13,121 nucleotides of DNA from Prevotellaceae bacterium (GTDB lineage Bacteria; Bacteroidota; Bacteroidia; Bacteroidales; Bacteroidaceae), in contig JAFLUV010000019.1 in the NCBI GenBank assembly GCA_022508635.1, forward strand, positions 6,318 to 19,438. Reading direction: 5' to 3'. The position numbers were made by a program, and so were the translations under genes. The stretch's first letter is position 1, and each line of letters starts with the position of its first letter. This document shows positions 6,272-13,121 of the stretch, piece after piece. Under the pieces are notes generated by a model. That model was not told the origin of the DNA. It saw only the letters and a list, made by a program, of their open reading frames with translations, and ran no database searches.

Positions 6272-8329
6272 ATGGAAAAGCATTTCAAGAGAACTACCAT
6301 CACGTCCGCTCTGCCCTACGCCAACGGACCCGTACATATTGGACATTTGGCGGGCGTTTATGTACCTGCCGACATCTATGCACGCTACCTCAGGCTGAAG
6401 GGACGCGAATGTCTCTTTATCGGCGGTTCGGACGAACACGGCGTACCAGTCACCATCCGTGCCCGCAAGGAAGGCATCACGGTGCAGCAGGTCGTCGACC
6501 GCTACCATACGCTCATCAAGGACAGCTTCGAGCGTTTCGGCATTTCGTTCGATATATACAGCCGCACGACCAGTCCTACGCATCATAAATTGGCAAGTGA
6601 CTTTTTCCGCAAGCTCTACGATGATGGCAAGTTCGTGGAGCAGGTCAGCGAACAATTCTATGACGAACAGAACGGACACTTCCTCACCGACCGTAACATC
6701 AAGGGAGAATGCCCTCGTTGTCATGCTCCGGAAGCATACGGTGACCAGTGCGAGAAGTGTGGTGCCACGCTCTCGCCCGAGGAGCTCATCAATCCTTACA
6801 ATGCTGAGACCGGTAACCCACTGGTGCGAAAGGCAACAAAGCACTGGTACCTGCCTCTCGACAAGGATCAGCAATGGCTGGAACAATGGATTCTCGGCGA
6901 ACACAAGGAGTGGCGCAGCAACGTCTATGGGCAGTGCAAAAGCTGGCTTGACGGCGGACTGCATCCCCGTGCCGTAACACGCGACTTGGAATGGGGCATT
7001 CCCGTACCTGTAGAGGGTGCTGAGGGAAAGGTACTCTACGTGTGGTTCGATGCCCCCATCGGCTACATCAGCAACACCAAGGAGCTTTGCGATGCCCGCC
7101 CCGAACTGGGGTCTTGGGAGAAATGGTGGAAGGATCCCGAAACACGCCTCGTGCATTTCATCGGCAAGGACAACATCGTCTTTCACTGCATCGTCTTTCC
7201 TGCCATGCTCAAGGCACACGGCGACTACATTCTGCCTGACAACGTACCGGCAAATGAGTTCCTCAATCTGGAGGGAAACAAGATAAGCACCAGCAAGAAT
7301 TATGCCGTATGGCTCAATGAATATCTTGACGAGTTGCGTGACCGCCAGGATGAACTCCGTTATGTACTCACGGCAAATGCACCCGAGACAAGGGATAACG
7401 ACTTCACTTGGGATGACTTCCAGGCGCGCTGCAACAACGAGCTTGTGGCCGTCTATGGCAACTTCGTGAATCGTGCCTTGCAACTCACGCAGAAATACTA
7501 TGAGGGTCGTGTACCCGAATGCGGTGAGCTCAACGAATACGACCAGCAGACATTGGATGAGTTCAAGGACGTGAAGGAGCGTCTGGAGCAACTGCTCGAG
7601 ACATTTAAGTTCCGTGAGGCACAGAAGGAAGCCATGAACCTGGCACGCATCGGCAACAAATACATTGCCGATTGTGAGCCCTGGAAAATTGTCAAGACCG
7701 ATCCCGAACGCGTGAAGACTATCATCTATCTCAGCTTACAGATAACGGCTAACCTCGCTATCGCCTTCGAGCCCTTCCTGCCCTTCAGCAGCAAGCGGCT
7801 GCGTCAGATGATAGCCATGGAATCCTTCAGTTGGGAAAGCCTGGGCGACACGACGCTCCTCCCCACTGGGAAACAATTGCCAAAACCCGAATTGCTCTTC
7901 ACCAAAATTGAGGATGAAACCATAGCTTTCCAAAAGAAAAAGCTTGAGAATACGCTAAAAGCCAACGAAGAGGCTGCCTATAAGGCTGCTCCTGTGAAAG
8001 ACATCATCCCCTTCGAGGATTTCGAGAAGCTTGATATCCGTGTTGGTATCGTCAAGAGTTGCGAGAAGGTGAAGAAAAGTAAGAAACTACTGAAGTTTAT
8101 CCTTGATGACGGCAGCGACAAAGAGCGCACCATCTTGAGCGGTATCGCCCAATGGTATGAGCCTGAACAGCTGATAGGCAAGCGTGTCCTTTTCATTGCC
8201 AACCTTGCCCCGCGCCAGATGATGGGCGAGGAGAGCCGGGGTATGATTCTCTCTGCCGTCAATTACAACGGCGACCTCAGCGTCACCACAACCCTCGAAG
8301 AAGTCAAGGGGGGAAGTCAGGTCGGATAA
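6272..8329 (+). CDS. metG: Methionyl-tRNA synthetase
   Basis: This 685-residue class I aminoacyl-tRNA synthetase charges tRNA-Met with methionine in the cytoplasm. The Rossmann fold starts at once (TITSALPYANGPVHIGHLAG, 9-28), with the HIGH signature at 22-25. A zinc knuckle C147-x2-C150-x9-C160-x2-C163 lies in the connective domain. The second signature is KISTS (337-341) rather than KMSKS, a variant I associate with Bacteroidota enzymes. The helical anticodon-binding domain follows (about 400-550). A charged linker then leads to a C-terminal oligonucleotide-binding domain of Trbp111/EMAP type (about 578-685, starting FEDFEKLDIRVG), which promotes tRNA binding and dimerisation. An in-frame start at 6242 is rejected because it falls inside the promoter. 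The gene stands alone on its transcript and converges with the CYTH gene. Confidence 0.97.
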   Translation: MEKHFKRTTITSALPYANGPVHIGHLAGVYVPADIYARYLRLKGRECLFIGGSDEHGVPVTIRARKEGITVQQVVDRYHTLIKDSFERFGISFDIYSRTTSPTHHKLASDFFRKLYDDGKFVEQVSEQFYDEQNGHFLTDRNIKGECPRCHAPEAYGDQCEKCGATLSPEELINPYNAETGNPLVRKATKHWYLPLDKDQQWLEQWILGEHKEWRSNVYGQCKSWLDGGLHPRAVTRDLEWGIPVPVEGAEGKVLYVWFDAPIGYISNTKELCDARPELGSWEKWWKDPETRLVHFIGKDNIVFHCIVFPAMLKAHGDYILPDNVPANEFLNLEGNKISTSKNYAVWLNEYLDELRDRQDELRYVLTANAPETRDNDFTWDDFQARCNNELVAVYGNFVNRALQLTQKYYEGRVPECGELNEYDQQTLDEFKDVKERLEQLLETFKFREAQKEAMNLARIGNKYIADCEPWKIVKTDPERVKTIIYLSLQITANLAIAFEPFLPFSSKRLRQMIAMESFSWESLGDTTLLPTGKQLPKPELLFTKIEDETIAFQKKKLENTLKANEEAAYKAAPVKDIIPFEDFEKLDIRVGIVKSCEKVKKSKKLLKFILDDGSDKERTILSGIAQWYEPEQLIGKRVLFIANLAPRQMMGEESRGMILSAVNYNGDLSVTTTLEEVKGGSQVG

Positions 8330-8342
8330 GGAGACAAGATAA

Positions 8343-8360
8343 AAGGATTTAAGTATCCTT
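8343..8360 (-). terminator. Candidate terminator overlapping the CYTH gene stop
   Basis: On the minus strand the arms AAGGAT and ATCCTT form a 6-bp stem around a 6-base loop, followed by TTTTATCTTG (counting the last two arm bases). The loop and stem overlap the TAA stop codon (8349-8351). The stem is AT-rich and short, so this is a modest terminator candidate for the minus-strand operon. On the plus strand the hairpin lacks a T tract, so it would not serve metG well. Confidence 0.4.
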
Positions 8361-8834
8361 CCACAACCGGAAGGGATAATGACGCATGTGGCTGTTGTAG
8401 TACCGGCGGTCTCCAGTGACCTCACGACCTATGAAGGCGGGCTTTTCGTAAGGCTCGCCTTCGCTTTCCAGTTCTATCTCAGCCAATACAAGGCCTTCAT
8501 TCTCACCCCAGAACTCATCGATCTCCCATGTATGACGACCATCAGGCGATGGAACAAGCCAGCGCGTCTTTTCTATGATGCCAGGCTCGCAAATAGTCAT
8601 GAGGGCTTCTGCTTCGGCAACAGGAATCTCCTTTTCCCATTCAAAGCGCGCAAGACCTGCCTTGTCACTGGGTCCCTTGATGGTGAGATAGCCCTTGTCG
8701 CCACGGATGCGAACCCGGACGGTACGTCCGCCACCAGAAGCAATATAGCCCTGGCTGATGCGGGTGGAGTTCACCGCCTGGCTTTTGAAGTCACCGACGA
8801 CGAGAAACTTTCTTTCTATTTCTGTGAGTTTCAT
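8349..8834 (-). CDS. CYTH-domain protein, probable inorganic triphosphatase
   Basis: This is a 161-residue single-domain protein of the CYTH (triphosphate tunnel metalloenzyme) family, whose bacterial members mostly hydrolyse tripolyphosphate or nucleoside triphosphates. The N-terminal signature E5-I-E7-R-K9 is intact. Tunnel-lining basic residues appear as R40, R42 and R44, and K53 (TIKG). Acidic pairs are E65/E67, E104/D106 and E119/E121, and K89/R91 add charge. The start at 8834 is chosen because the family signature sits at residue 5. A longer in-frame extension would run into prfB and lacks family similarity. No CHAD domain is attached, unlike E. coli YgiF. It lies 35 bp after prfB and is probably co-transcribed. 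Adenylate cyclase activity (class IV) or thiamine triphosphatase activity cannot be excluded. The family call is firm and the substrate is inferred. Confidence 0.87.
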   Translation of the reverse strand: MKLTEIERKFLVVGDFKSQAVNSTRISQGYIASGGGRTVRVRIRGDKGYLTIKGPSDKAGLARFEWEKEIPVAEAEALMTICEPGIIEKTRWLVPSPDGRHTWEIDEFWGENEGLVLAEIELESEGEPYEKPAFIGREVTGDRRYYNSHMRHYPFRLWKDT

Positions 8835-8869
8835 CTTGTGAAAAGACTGTTTGCGGGAGAGGAGTCGTT

Positions 8870-9982
8870 TCACTCTTCTGCGCCGAACTCCATGAGGTAG
8901 GCCTTTATGAAAGCATCGATTTTGCCGTCCATCACGCCGTTCACGTCGCTTGTCTGGTAATTGGTACGATGGTCTTTGACGCGACGGTCGTCGAAGACAT
9001 AGCTTCGTATCTGACTGCCCCACTCGATTTTTTTCTTGCCAGCCTCAACCTTGGCCTGCTCAGCCATGCGGTGTTGTAGTTCCTTGTCATAAAGGATGGA
9101 GCGGAGCAGACGCATGGCATTCTCCTTATTCTTGGGCTGGTCGCGCGTTTCGGTATTTTCGATGAGGATTTCTTCCTCTTCGCCTGTGTATGGATCTTTA
9201 TACTGATAGCGCAAACGTACACCGGACTCCACCTTATTGACATTCTGGCCACCGGCACCTGAGGAGCGGAATGTGTCCCACGAAATACGTGCCTGTTCGA
9301 TGTTGACCTCGATGGTATCGTCAACGAGCGGCGTGACGAAAACGCTGGCAAAGCTTGTCATGCGCTTGCCCTGTGCATTGTATGGCGAAACGCGAACCAA
9401 GCGGTGCACGCCGTTCTCGCTCTTAAGGTAGCCGTAGGCGAACTCACCCTGTATTTCAAGCGTACATGACTTGATGCCGGCATCGTCACCGTCAAGCAGG
9501 TTGCTGACCACGCACTTGTAGCCGTTTGTCTCAGCCCAACGCATATACATACGCATGAGCATCTGCGCCCAGTCCTGTGCTTCGGTGCCGCCTGCACCGG
9601 AGTTTATCTTGAGGACGGCATCCATCGGATCCTCTTCGCGACGGAGCATGTTCTTAAGTTCAAGTGCCTCGATTGCAGCAATGGCACGAGCATAGATGCC
9701 ATCGACCTCTTCTTCCGTGACAAGTTCCTCCTTGTAGAACTCGAAAGCGGTCTCCAGTTCATCGCAGAGCGTCTTGACCTCGGCATAGCCCTTGAGCCAT
9801 TTTTCCAGCCCCTTGACGAGCTTCATCTGTGCCTCGGCACGCTTCTGGTCGTCCCAAAAACCGGGAGCCTGCGTACGGAGCTGTTCCTCTTCGTATTGTA
9901 TCTTCTTGGCGTCGATGTCAAGGTAGCGGTTGAGTTGTTCGGTGCGATCCTTGACTTCCTTTAATTGTTCGAGTGTTATCAT
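8870..9982 (-). CDS. prfB: Peptide chain release factor 2
   Basis: Release factor 2 reads UGA and UAA stop codons and triggers peptide release on the ribosome. The protein has 370 residues, a normal length. The N-terminal coiled-coil domain is followed by SGAGGTEAQDWAQ (128-140), then the decoding region GVHRLVRVSPYNAQGKR (191-207). The peptidyl-transferase loop is SGAGGQNVNK, with GGQ at 244-246. The tripeptide that decides stop codon specificity is SPY (199-201) rather than the usual SPF. The reading frame is continuous from the ATG at 9982. At the position where most bacteria carry an in-frame UGA and a +1 frameshift (CTT TGA C), this gene reads TAC CTT GAC ATC (9914-9925), so the frameshift is absent. 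The gene lies 62 bp after the acyl-CoA synthetase, with no clear promoter between them. Confidence 0.96.
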   Translation of the reverse strand: MITLEQLKEVKDRTEQLNRYLDIDAKKIQYEEEQLRTQAPGFWDDQKRAEAQMKLVKGLEKWLKGYAEVKTLCDELETAFEFYKEELVTEEEVDGIYARAIAAIEALELKNMLRREEDPMDAVLKINSGAGGTEAQDWAQMLMRMYMRWAETNGYKCVVSNLLDGDDAGIKSCTLEIQGEFAYGYLKSENGVHRLVRVSPYNAQGKRMTSFASVFVTPLVDDTIEVNIEQARISWDTFRSSGAGGQNVNKVESGVRLRYQYKDPYTGEEEEILIENTETRDQPKNKENAMRLLRSILYDKELQHRMAEQAKVEAGKKKIEWGSQIRSYVFDDRRVKDHRTNYQTSDVNGVMDGKIDAFIKAYLMEFGAEE

Positions 9983-10044
9983 TATATGTTTATGGGTTCA
10001 TTGGAATTTCTATGAAAATTCAGGTGGAGAAGCATCGGCACAAG

Positions 10045-11853
10045 CTATTCTTCGTACATCTTCTCTATCTGCTCTTCGTAAAGTTGGTTTATGACTCTTC
10101 GCTTCACTTTGAGGGTGTCGGTCAGCTCGCCGCGTTCCAGACTGAGAGGGTCTGGCAGAAGCGTGATGCGCTTGACTTGCTCGTATGAGGCAAGATCCTG
10201 CTGTATGGTGTCAATACGATCCATGATAAACTGCTCAATGTCTTTGTTGGCACAGAGTTCCGCACGGGACGAATAGCTGATGCGACGTTGAGCCGCCAGT
10301 TCCTCGAGCAGCTTATATTCCGGAATAACGAGTGCCGAGACAAACTTACGCTGGTCTGCAATGACGACAATCTGATCGATATAGCGATCCACACAGAACT
10401 TCGATTCGAGCATCTGCGGTGCGATATACTTTCCGTTGCTTGTCTTGAAGAGATCCTTGATGCGTTCTGTCATGAAAAGTTCACCGTTCTGCATGTAGCC
10501 GGCATCGCCGGTGTGGAACCATCCCTCCTCGTCAATTGCCATTGCGGTAATTTCAGCTTTGCGGTAGTAGCCTTGCGTAATGGTATCGCCCTTGAGTAAA
10601 ATTTCGTTATTCTCGCCGAATTTTATCTGTATGCCGTCCAACGGACGCCCGATGGAGCCGAGAGTGATGGGAGCATTCCAACGGTCGCAAGAGACGGTCG
10701 CGGTACTTTCGGTAAGTCCATATCCGGTAATCATCAGGATGCCTGCCGAGCGCACAAACTCCTCAATGACGGGAGGTATGGCAGCTCCGGCTGTCGGGAA
10801 GAAATGTCCTTTCTCCAGTCCGAGCGTCTTAAGCAGGAGGGCTATGACGGTTTTCTCATAGAAGTGATACTGCATCTTCAGCGCCAGTGGCGGCGTGAGT
10901 CCCCGCATCTTGTACTGCACGTTATAGGCCTTACCTACTCGCAGCGCGTCTTCCAGCATGCGTCGTTGGATAGGGCTGGAAGTATTTATCTTCTCCTGCA
11001 CACCGGCATAGACTTTTTCCCAGAAACGCGGCACGGTACACATGCAGGTAGGATGCACTTCGCGCAGGCTTTGCAGGATGTCCGTGGGACGATGGTTGAC
11101 AGCCATGGTACAGCCCGTCTTGATACAGAGGTACGACCATCCGCGCTCGAAGACATGGGTAAAGGGCAGAAAGTTCATCACAATGTCGCGGTCGGTGAGC
11201 GGCAGGGCGCCCACGTGTGCACGGAACGCAGCGTTATACATGCGATGGGTGAGCATGACACCTTTGCTGATGCCTGTTGTTCCGCTCGTATAGAGGATGT
11301 TTGCCAAGTCATCCTCGCTTGCGTCTGCTTGACGCCGGGCAATCTCCGCGGAGAGGTCTTTGCCGTCTGCCAGGCTCAGAAACTCTTCGAAGTAGAGGCT
11401 CACCATGTCCTGCGGGTCTTTCCGGACGGAGGGGTTGAAGATGATGAGGCGACGCATGGAATGCTCTATCTTGAGCACACGGTATGCCGTATCGTACTGG
11501 TATTGATCGCCTACAAAAATGTAGCGTATCTTAGCATCCGAGACCATGTACTTGACTTGCATCTCGCTGCTTGTGGCATAGAAAGGAATGGTGACTGCAC
11601 GGATACCGTATGCTCCAAAGTCGACATACATGCATTCTGGCATGTTCTGGGAGAACACGGCGATGTTCTCCTGTACGTCCACCCCCAGTTCCAGCAGGGC
11701 AGCAGAAACGCGGCTCACCGTCGCCCCATAGCTTTCCCATGAGATTTCCTTCCATTTCTGGAGGGTATCGTCACGATAGAGCATGGCTGCACGCTTGCCA
11801 TATTTTTTAGCCTGGCTTTGGATGAGCGAAGGAAGTGGACTGGGATTCTGCAT
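10045..11853 (-). CDS. Long-chain acyl-CoA synthetase (AMP-forming)
   Basis: This enzyme activates fatty acids with ATP and CoA through an acyl-adenylate, feeding exogenous or recycled fatty acids into lipid metabolism. The 602-residue protein has the ANL superfamily layout. The P-loop YTSGTTGISKG spans 188-198, GYGLTE 377-382, and FHTGD 446-450, and the hinge region is RIKDLFKTSNGKYIAP (464-479). A C-terminal lysine in LTDTLKVKR (probably K582) fits the adenylation residue. It resembles the FAA1 group of synthetases more than short acetyl-CoA synthetases. There is no signal peptide, so it is cytoplasmic or peripheral to the membrane. The start at 11853 gives MQNPSPLP. A possible GTG start at 11898 lies in the promoter element and is rejected. 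It is probably the first gene of an operon with prfB and the CYTH gene. Chain-length preference is unknown. Confidence 0.92.
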   Translation of the reverse strand: MQNPSPLPSLIQSQAKKYGKRAAMLYRDDTLQKWKEISWESYGATVSRVSAALLELGVDVQENIAVFSQNMPECMYVDFGAYGIRAVTIPFYATSSEMQVKYMVSDAKIRYIFVGDQYQYDTAYRVLKIEHSMRRLIIFNPSVRKDPQDMVSLYFEEFLSLADGKDLSAEIARRQADASEDDLANILYTSGTTGISKGVMLTHRMYNAAFRAHVGALPLTDRDIVMNFLPFTHVFERGWSYLCIKTGCTMAVNHRPTDILQSLREVHPTCMCTVPRFWEKVYAGVQEKINTSSPIQRRMLEDALRVGKAYNVQYKMRGLTPPLALKMQYHFYEKTVIALLLKTLGLEKGHFFPTAGAAIPPVIEEFVRSAGILMITGYGLTESTATVSCDRWNAPITLGSIGRPLDGIQIKFGENNEILLKGDTITQGYYRKAEITAMAIDEEGWFHTGDAGYMQNGELFMTERIKDLFKTSNGKYIAPQMLESKFCVDRYIDQIVVIADQRKFVSALVIPEYKLLEELAAQRRISYSSRAELCANKDIEQFIMDRIDTIQQDLASYEQVKRITLLPDPLSLERGELTDTLKVKRRVINQLYEEQIEKMYEE

Positions 11854-11897
11854 TATAGTTTCAGATTTTTGGGATCTTCTGTACGCTTTTAATAGCA

Positions 11898-11905
11898 CAA
11901 AGATA
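11898..11905 (-). promoter_or_regulatory. -7 promoter element of the acyl-CoA synthetase operon
   Basis: The minus strand reads TATCTTTG here, matching TAnnTTTG. It lies 44 bp upstream of the ATG at 11853. A TTTC about 21 bp further upstream is a weak -33 candidate. It probably drives the acyl-CoA synthetase, prfB and CYTH genes together, since no clear promoter is visible before prfB or the CYTH gene. Confidence 0.55.
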
Positions 11906-11979
11906 TGAAAAAGTTATGGAATGTAGGAAACGAAAAGCGAAAAAACTTCATTCTTCGTACATCGTTCCTCATTTTTGTG

Positions 11980-11987
11980 TAACTTTG
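11980..11987 (+). promoter_or_regulatory. -7 promoter element of argE
   Basis: TAACTTTG matches the TAnnTTTG consensus and ends 30 bp before the argE ATG at 12018. The -33 region is weak. This promoter points away from the one at 11898-11905, and the two share a 164-bp intergenic region. No ARG-box-like palindrome was recognised. Confidence 0.6.
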
Positions 11988-12017
11988 TCCCGCAAAAAAT
12001 AAACAGGGAAATAAAAT

Positions 12018-13073
12018 ATGGTAAACGAAGCGATGACGGAAAGGGCTGTCGAACTGCTGTGTCGACTCATTGAGGTGCCCCGCTTCAGTCGGGAAGAGAC
12101 TGCTGCTGCCGACTTGCTTCTGGCATATATGCAGGACGGGCTGAAGCTGGAAACAAAACGCGACGGAAACAACCTTTGGTCGGTTGGTACCAATTATGAT
12201 GAAGCCAAGCCGACATTGCTGCTGAATGCTCACATTGACACCGTGAAGCCCGTCAGCGGATGGCAACGTGATCCGTTTGCGCCGACACGTGAGGGCGACC
12301 GCCTCTATGGTCTGGGTAGCAACGACGATGGTGCCGGCCTGGTCAGTCTTTTACACGTTTTCGCAGCACTCAGAGAGAAAACGCTGCCCTATAACCTTGT
12401 TTTCCTGGCAAGTGCCGAAGAGGAGGTGAGCGGAAAGAACGGCATAGAGCATGTCCTGCCATTGCTTCCGAAGATAGATGTGGCACTTGTCGGCGAACCC
12501 ACAGGCATGCAACCGGCTATTGCAGAGAAGGGTCTGATGGTACTCGATGTCACGGCTCACGGCAAAGCGGGACATGCGGCTCGCGATGAGGGCGACAATG
12601 CCATTTACCATGCCATCGATGACATCGCGTGGTTCCGCAACTATAACTGGGAAAAAATATCGCCCCTGTTGGGACCGGTCAAGATGTCCGTAACCATCGT
12701 CAATGCCGGCACCCAGCATAACGTCGTGCCCGATACCTGTACGTTCACCGTGGACGTGCGCTCGAACGAATGTTATACAAACCGTGAGCTCTACGATGCC
12801 ATCTGCCGGAAGGTCAAGTCGGAGGTCAAAGCACGCAGCTTCAGGCTGGGCTCCTCAAGTATCAGCATGAGCCATCCCCTCGTTCAGCGCATCGTGGAAA
12901 TGGGCGGCAAACCATTCGGATCACCCACCCTCAGCGACCAGGCCCTCATGCCTTTTCCCAGCCTGAAGATGGGACCGGGTGAAAGCTCGCGCAGTCATTC
13001 CGCCGATGAATTCGTGAATATCAGCGAGATTCGTCAAGCCATTGAAACCTATATGGCACTGTTATCAGTTTAG
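12018..13073 (+). CDS. argE: N-acyl-ornithine/citrulline deacetylase, M20 family (ArgE)
   Basis: This 351-residue zinc metallohydrolase probably removes the N-acyl group from an arginine precursor. Its metal and catalytic residues are all visible: NAHIDT gives H72 and D74, SNDDG gives bridging D103, ASAEEEVSG gives the catalytic E134 and ligand E135, VGEPT gives E160, and SRSHSADEF gives H337. The dimerisation or lid domain lies between about 170 and 280 (KAGHAARDEGDNAIYHAID, then NAGTQHNVVPD). The length and motifs match the Bacteroidota ArgE form. In Bacteroides fragilis arginine synthesis uses N-succinylated intermediates, so the true substrate may be N-succinyl-citrulline rather than N-acetylornithine. 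This is inference. The ATG at 12018 fits the promoter, and an in-frame ATG at 12033 is possible. DapE or another M20 peptidase is a less likely alternative. No other arg gene is in the window. Confidence 0.8.
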   Translation: MVNEAMTERAVELLCRLIEVPRFSREETAAADLLLAYMQDGLKLETKRDGNNLWSVGTNYDEAKPTLLLNAHIDTVKPVSGWQRDPFAPTREGDRLYGLGSNDDGAGLVSLLHVFAALREKTLPYNLVFLASAEEEVSGKNGIEHVLPLLPKIDVALVGEPTGMQPAIAEKGLMVLDVTAHGKAGHAARDEGDNAIYHAIDDIAWFRNYNWEKISPLLGPVKMSVTIVNAGTQHNVVPDTCTFTVDVRSNECYTNRELYDAICRKVKSEVKARSFRLGSSSISMSHPLVQRIVEMGGKPFGSPTLSDQALMPFPSLKMGPGESSRSHSADEFVNISEIRQAIETYMALLSV

Positions 13074-13121
13074 CACCTGACAGTAGTTTTTGCAAAAATA
13101 GTATGTTATTAGGCATTTTCC

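Noticed and set aside
6176..7591. A 471-codon minus-strand open frame antisense to metG.
   Set aside because: It overlaps a certain metG gene, its translation has no recognisable domain, and antisense frames of this length are common opposite GC-rich genes with strong codon bias.
10804..11742. A 312-codon plus-strand open frame antisense to the acyl-CoA synthetase.
   Set aside because: Same reason: no domain, no promoter, and full overlap with a well-supported gene.
13087..13106. A minus-strand TATTTTTG matching the -7 consensus near the right edge.
   Set aside because: It would transcribe antisense into argE with no gene to serve, and it lies in a simple T/A palindrome where such matches arise by chance.

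Overview
The window is about 13.1 kb of moderately GC-rich DNA. It looks chromosomal and comes from a member of the Bacteroidota, most likely order Bacteroidales and possibly Prevotellaceae-like. The evidence is promoter -7 elements of the form TAnnTTTG in front of four transcription units, almost no Shine-Dalgarno sequences, a methionyl-tRNA synthetase with a KISTS signature and a fused C-terminal tRNA-binding domain, and an ArgE-type deacetylase of the Bacteroidota form. The genus assignment is inference.

Layout from left to right: positions 1-380 are non-coding. They hold a 22-bp tandem repeat array, an AT-rich inverted repeat, a GC hairpin and a promoter that sits almost on the first start codon. 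Positions 381-5928 carry five tightly spaced plus-strand genes: three glycosyltransferases (an HlpA-like GT-A enzyme, a GT4 enzyme and a GT2 enzyme) joined by a 4-bp overlap and a 1-bp gap, then ribonuclease HII (rnhB), then a secreted GH2 glycoside hydrolase. The glycosyltransferases look like the tail of a surface polysaccharide or glycan assembly cluster. Positions 5929-6271 are a 343-bp gap containing a large imperfect palindrome of 121 bp with four ACTTA boxes at 22-23-bp spacing, then the metG promoter. metG (6272-8329) encodes a full-length methionyl-tRNA synthetase.

Positions 8349-11853 carry three minus-strand genes, transcribed in the order long-chain acyl-CoA synthetase, peptide chain release factor 2 (prfB) and a small CYTH-domain triphosphatase-like protein. 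A hairpin overlapping the CYTH stop codon may end that transcript, and it lies between the converging metG and CYTH genes. Positions 11854-12017 are a divergent promoter region. argE, an M20-family N-acyl-ornithine or N-acyl-citrulline deacetylase of arginine biosynthesis, runs from 12018 to 13073 on the plus strand.

The protein-coding content is ordinary: cell envelope glycosylation, RNase HII, translation, fatty acid activation and arginine synthesis. I found no phage, defence, CRISPR, transposase or tRNA/rRNA genes. The most unusual material is non-coding: the two unrelated repeat structures, both with a 22-bp period, at 17-149 and 6024-6144. prfB also lacks the autoregulatory +1 frameshift site and carries SPY in place of the usual SPF stop-codon recognition tripeptide.
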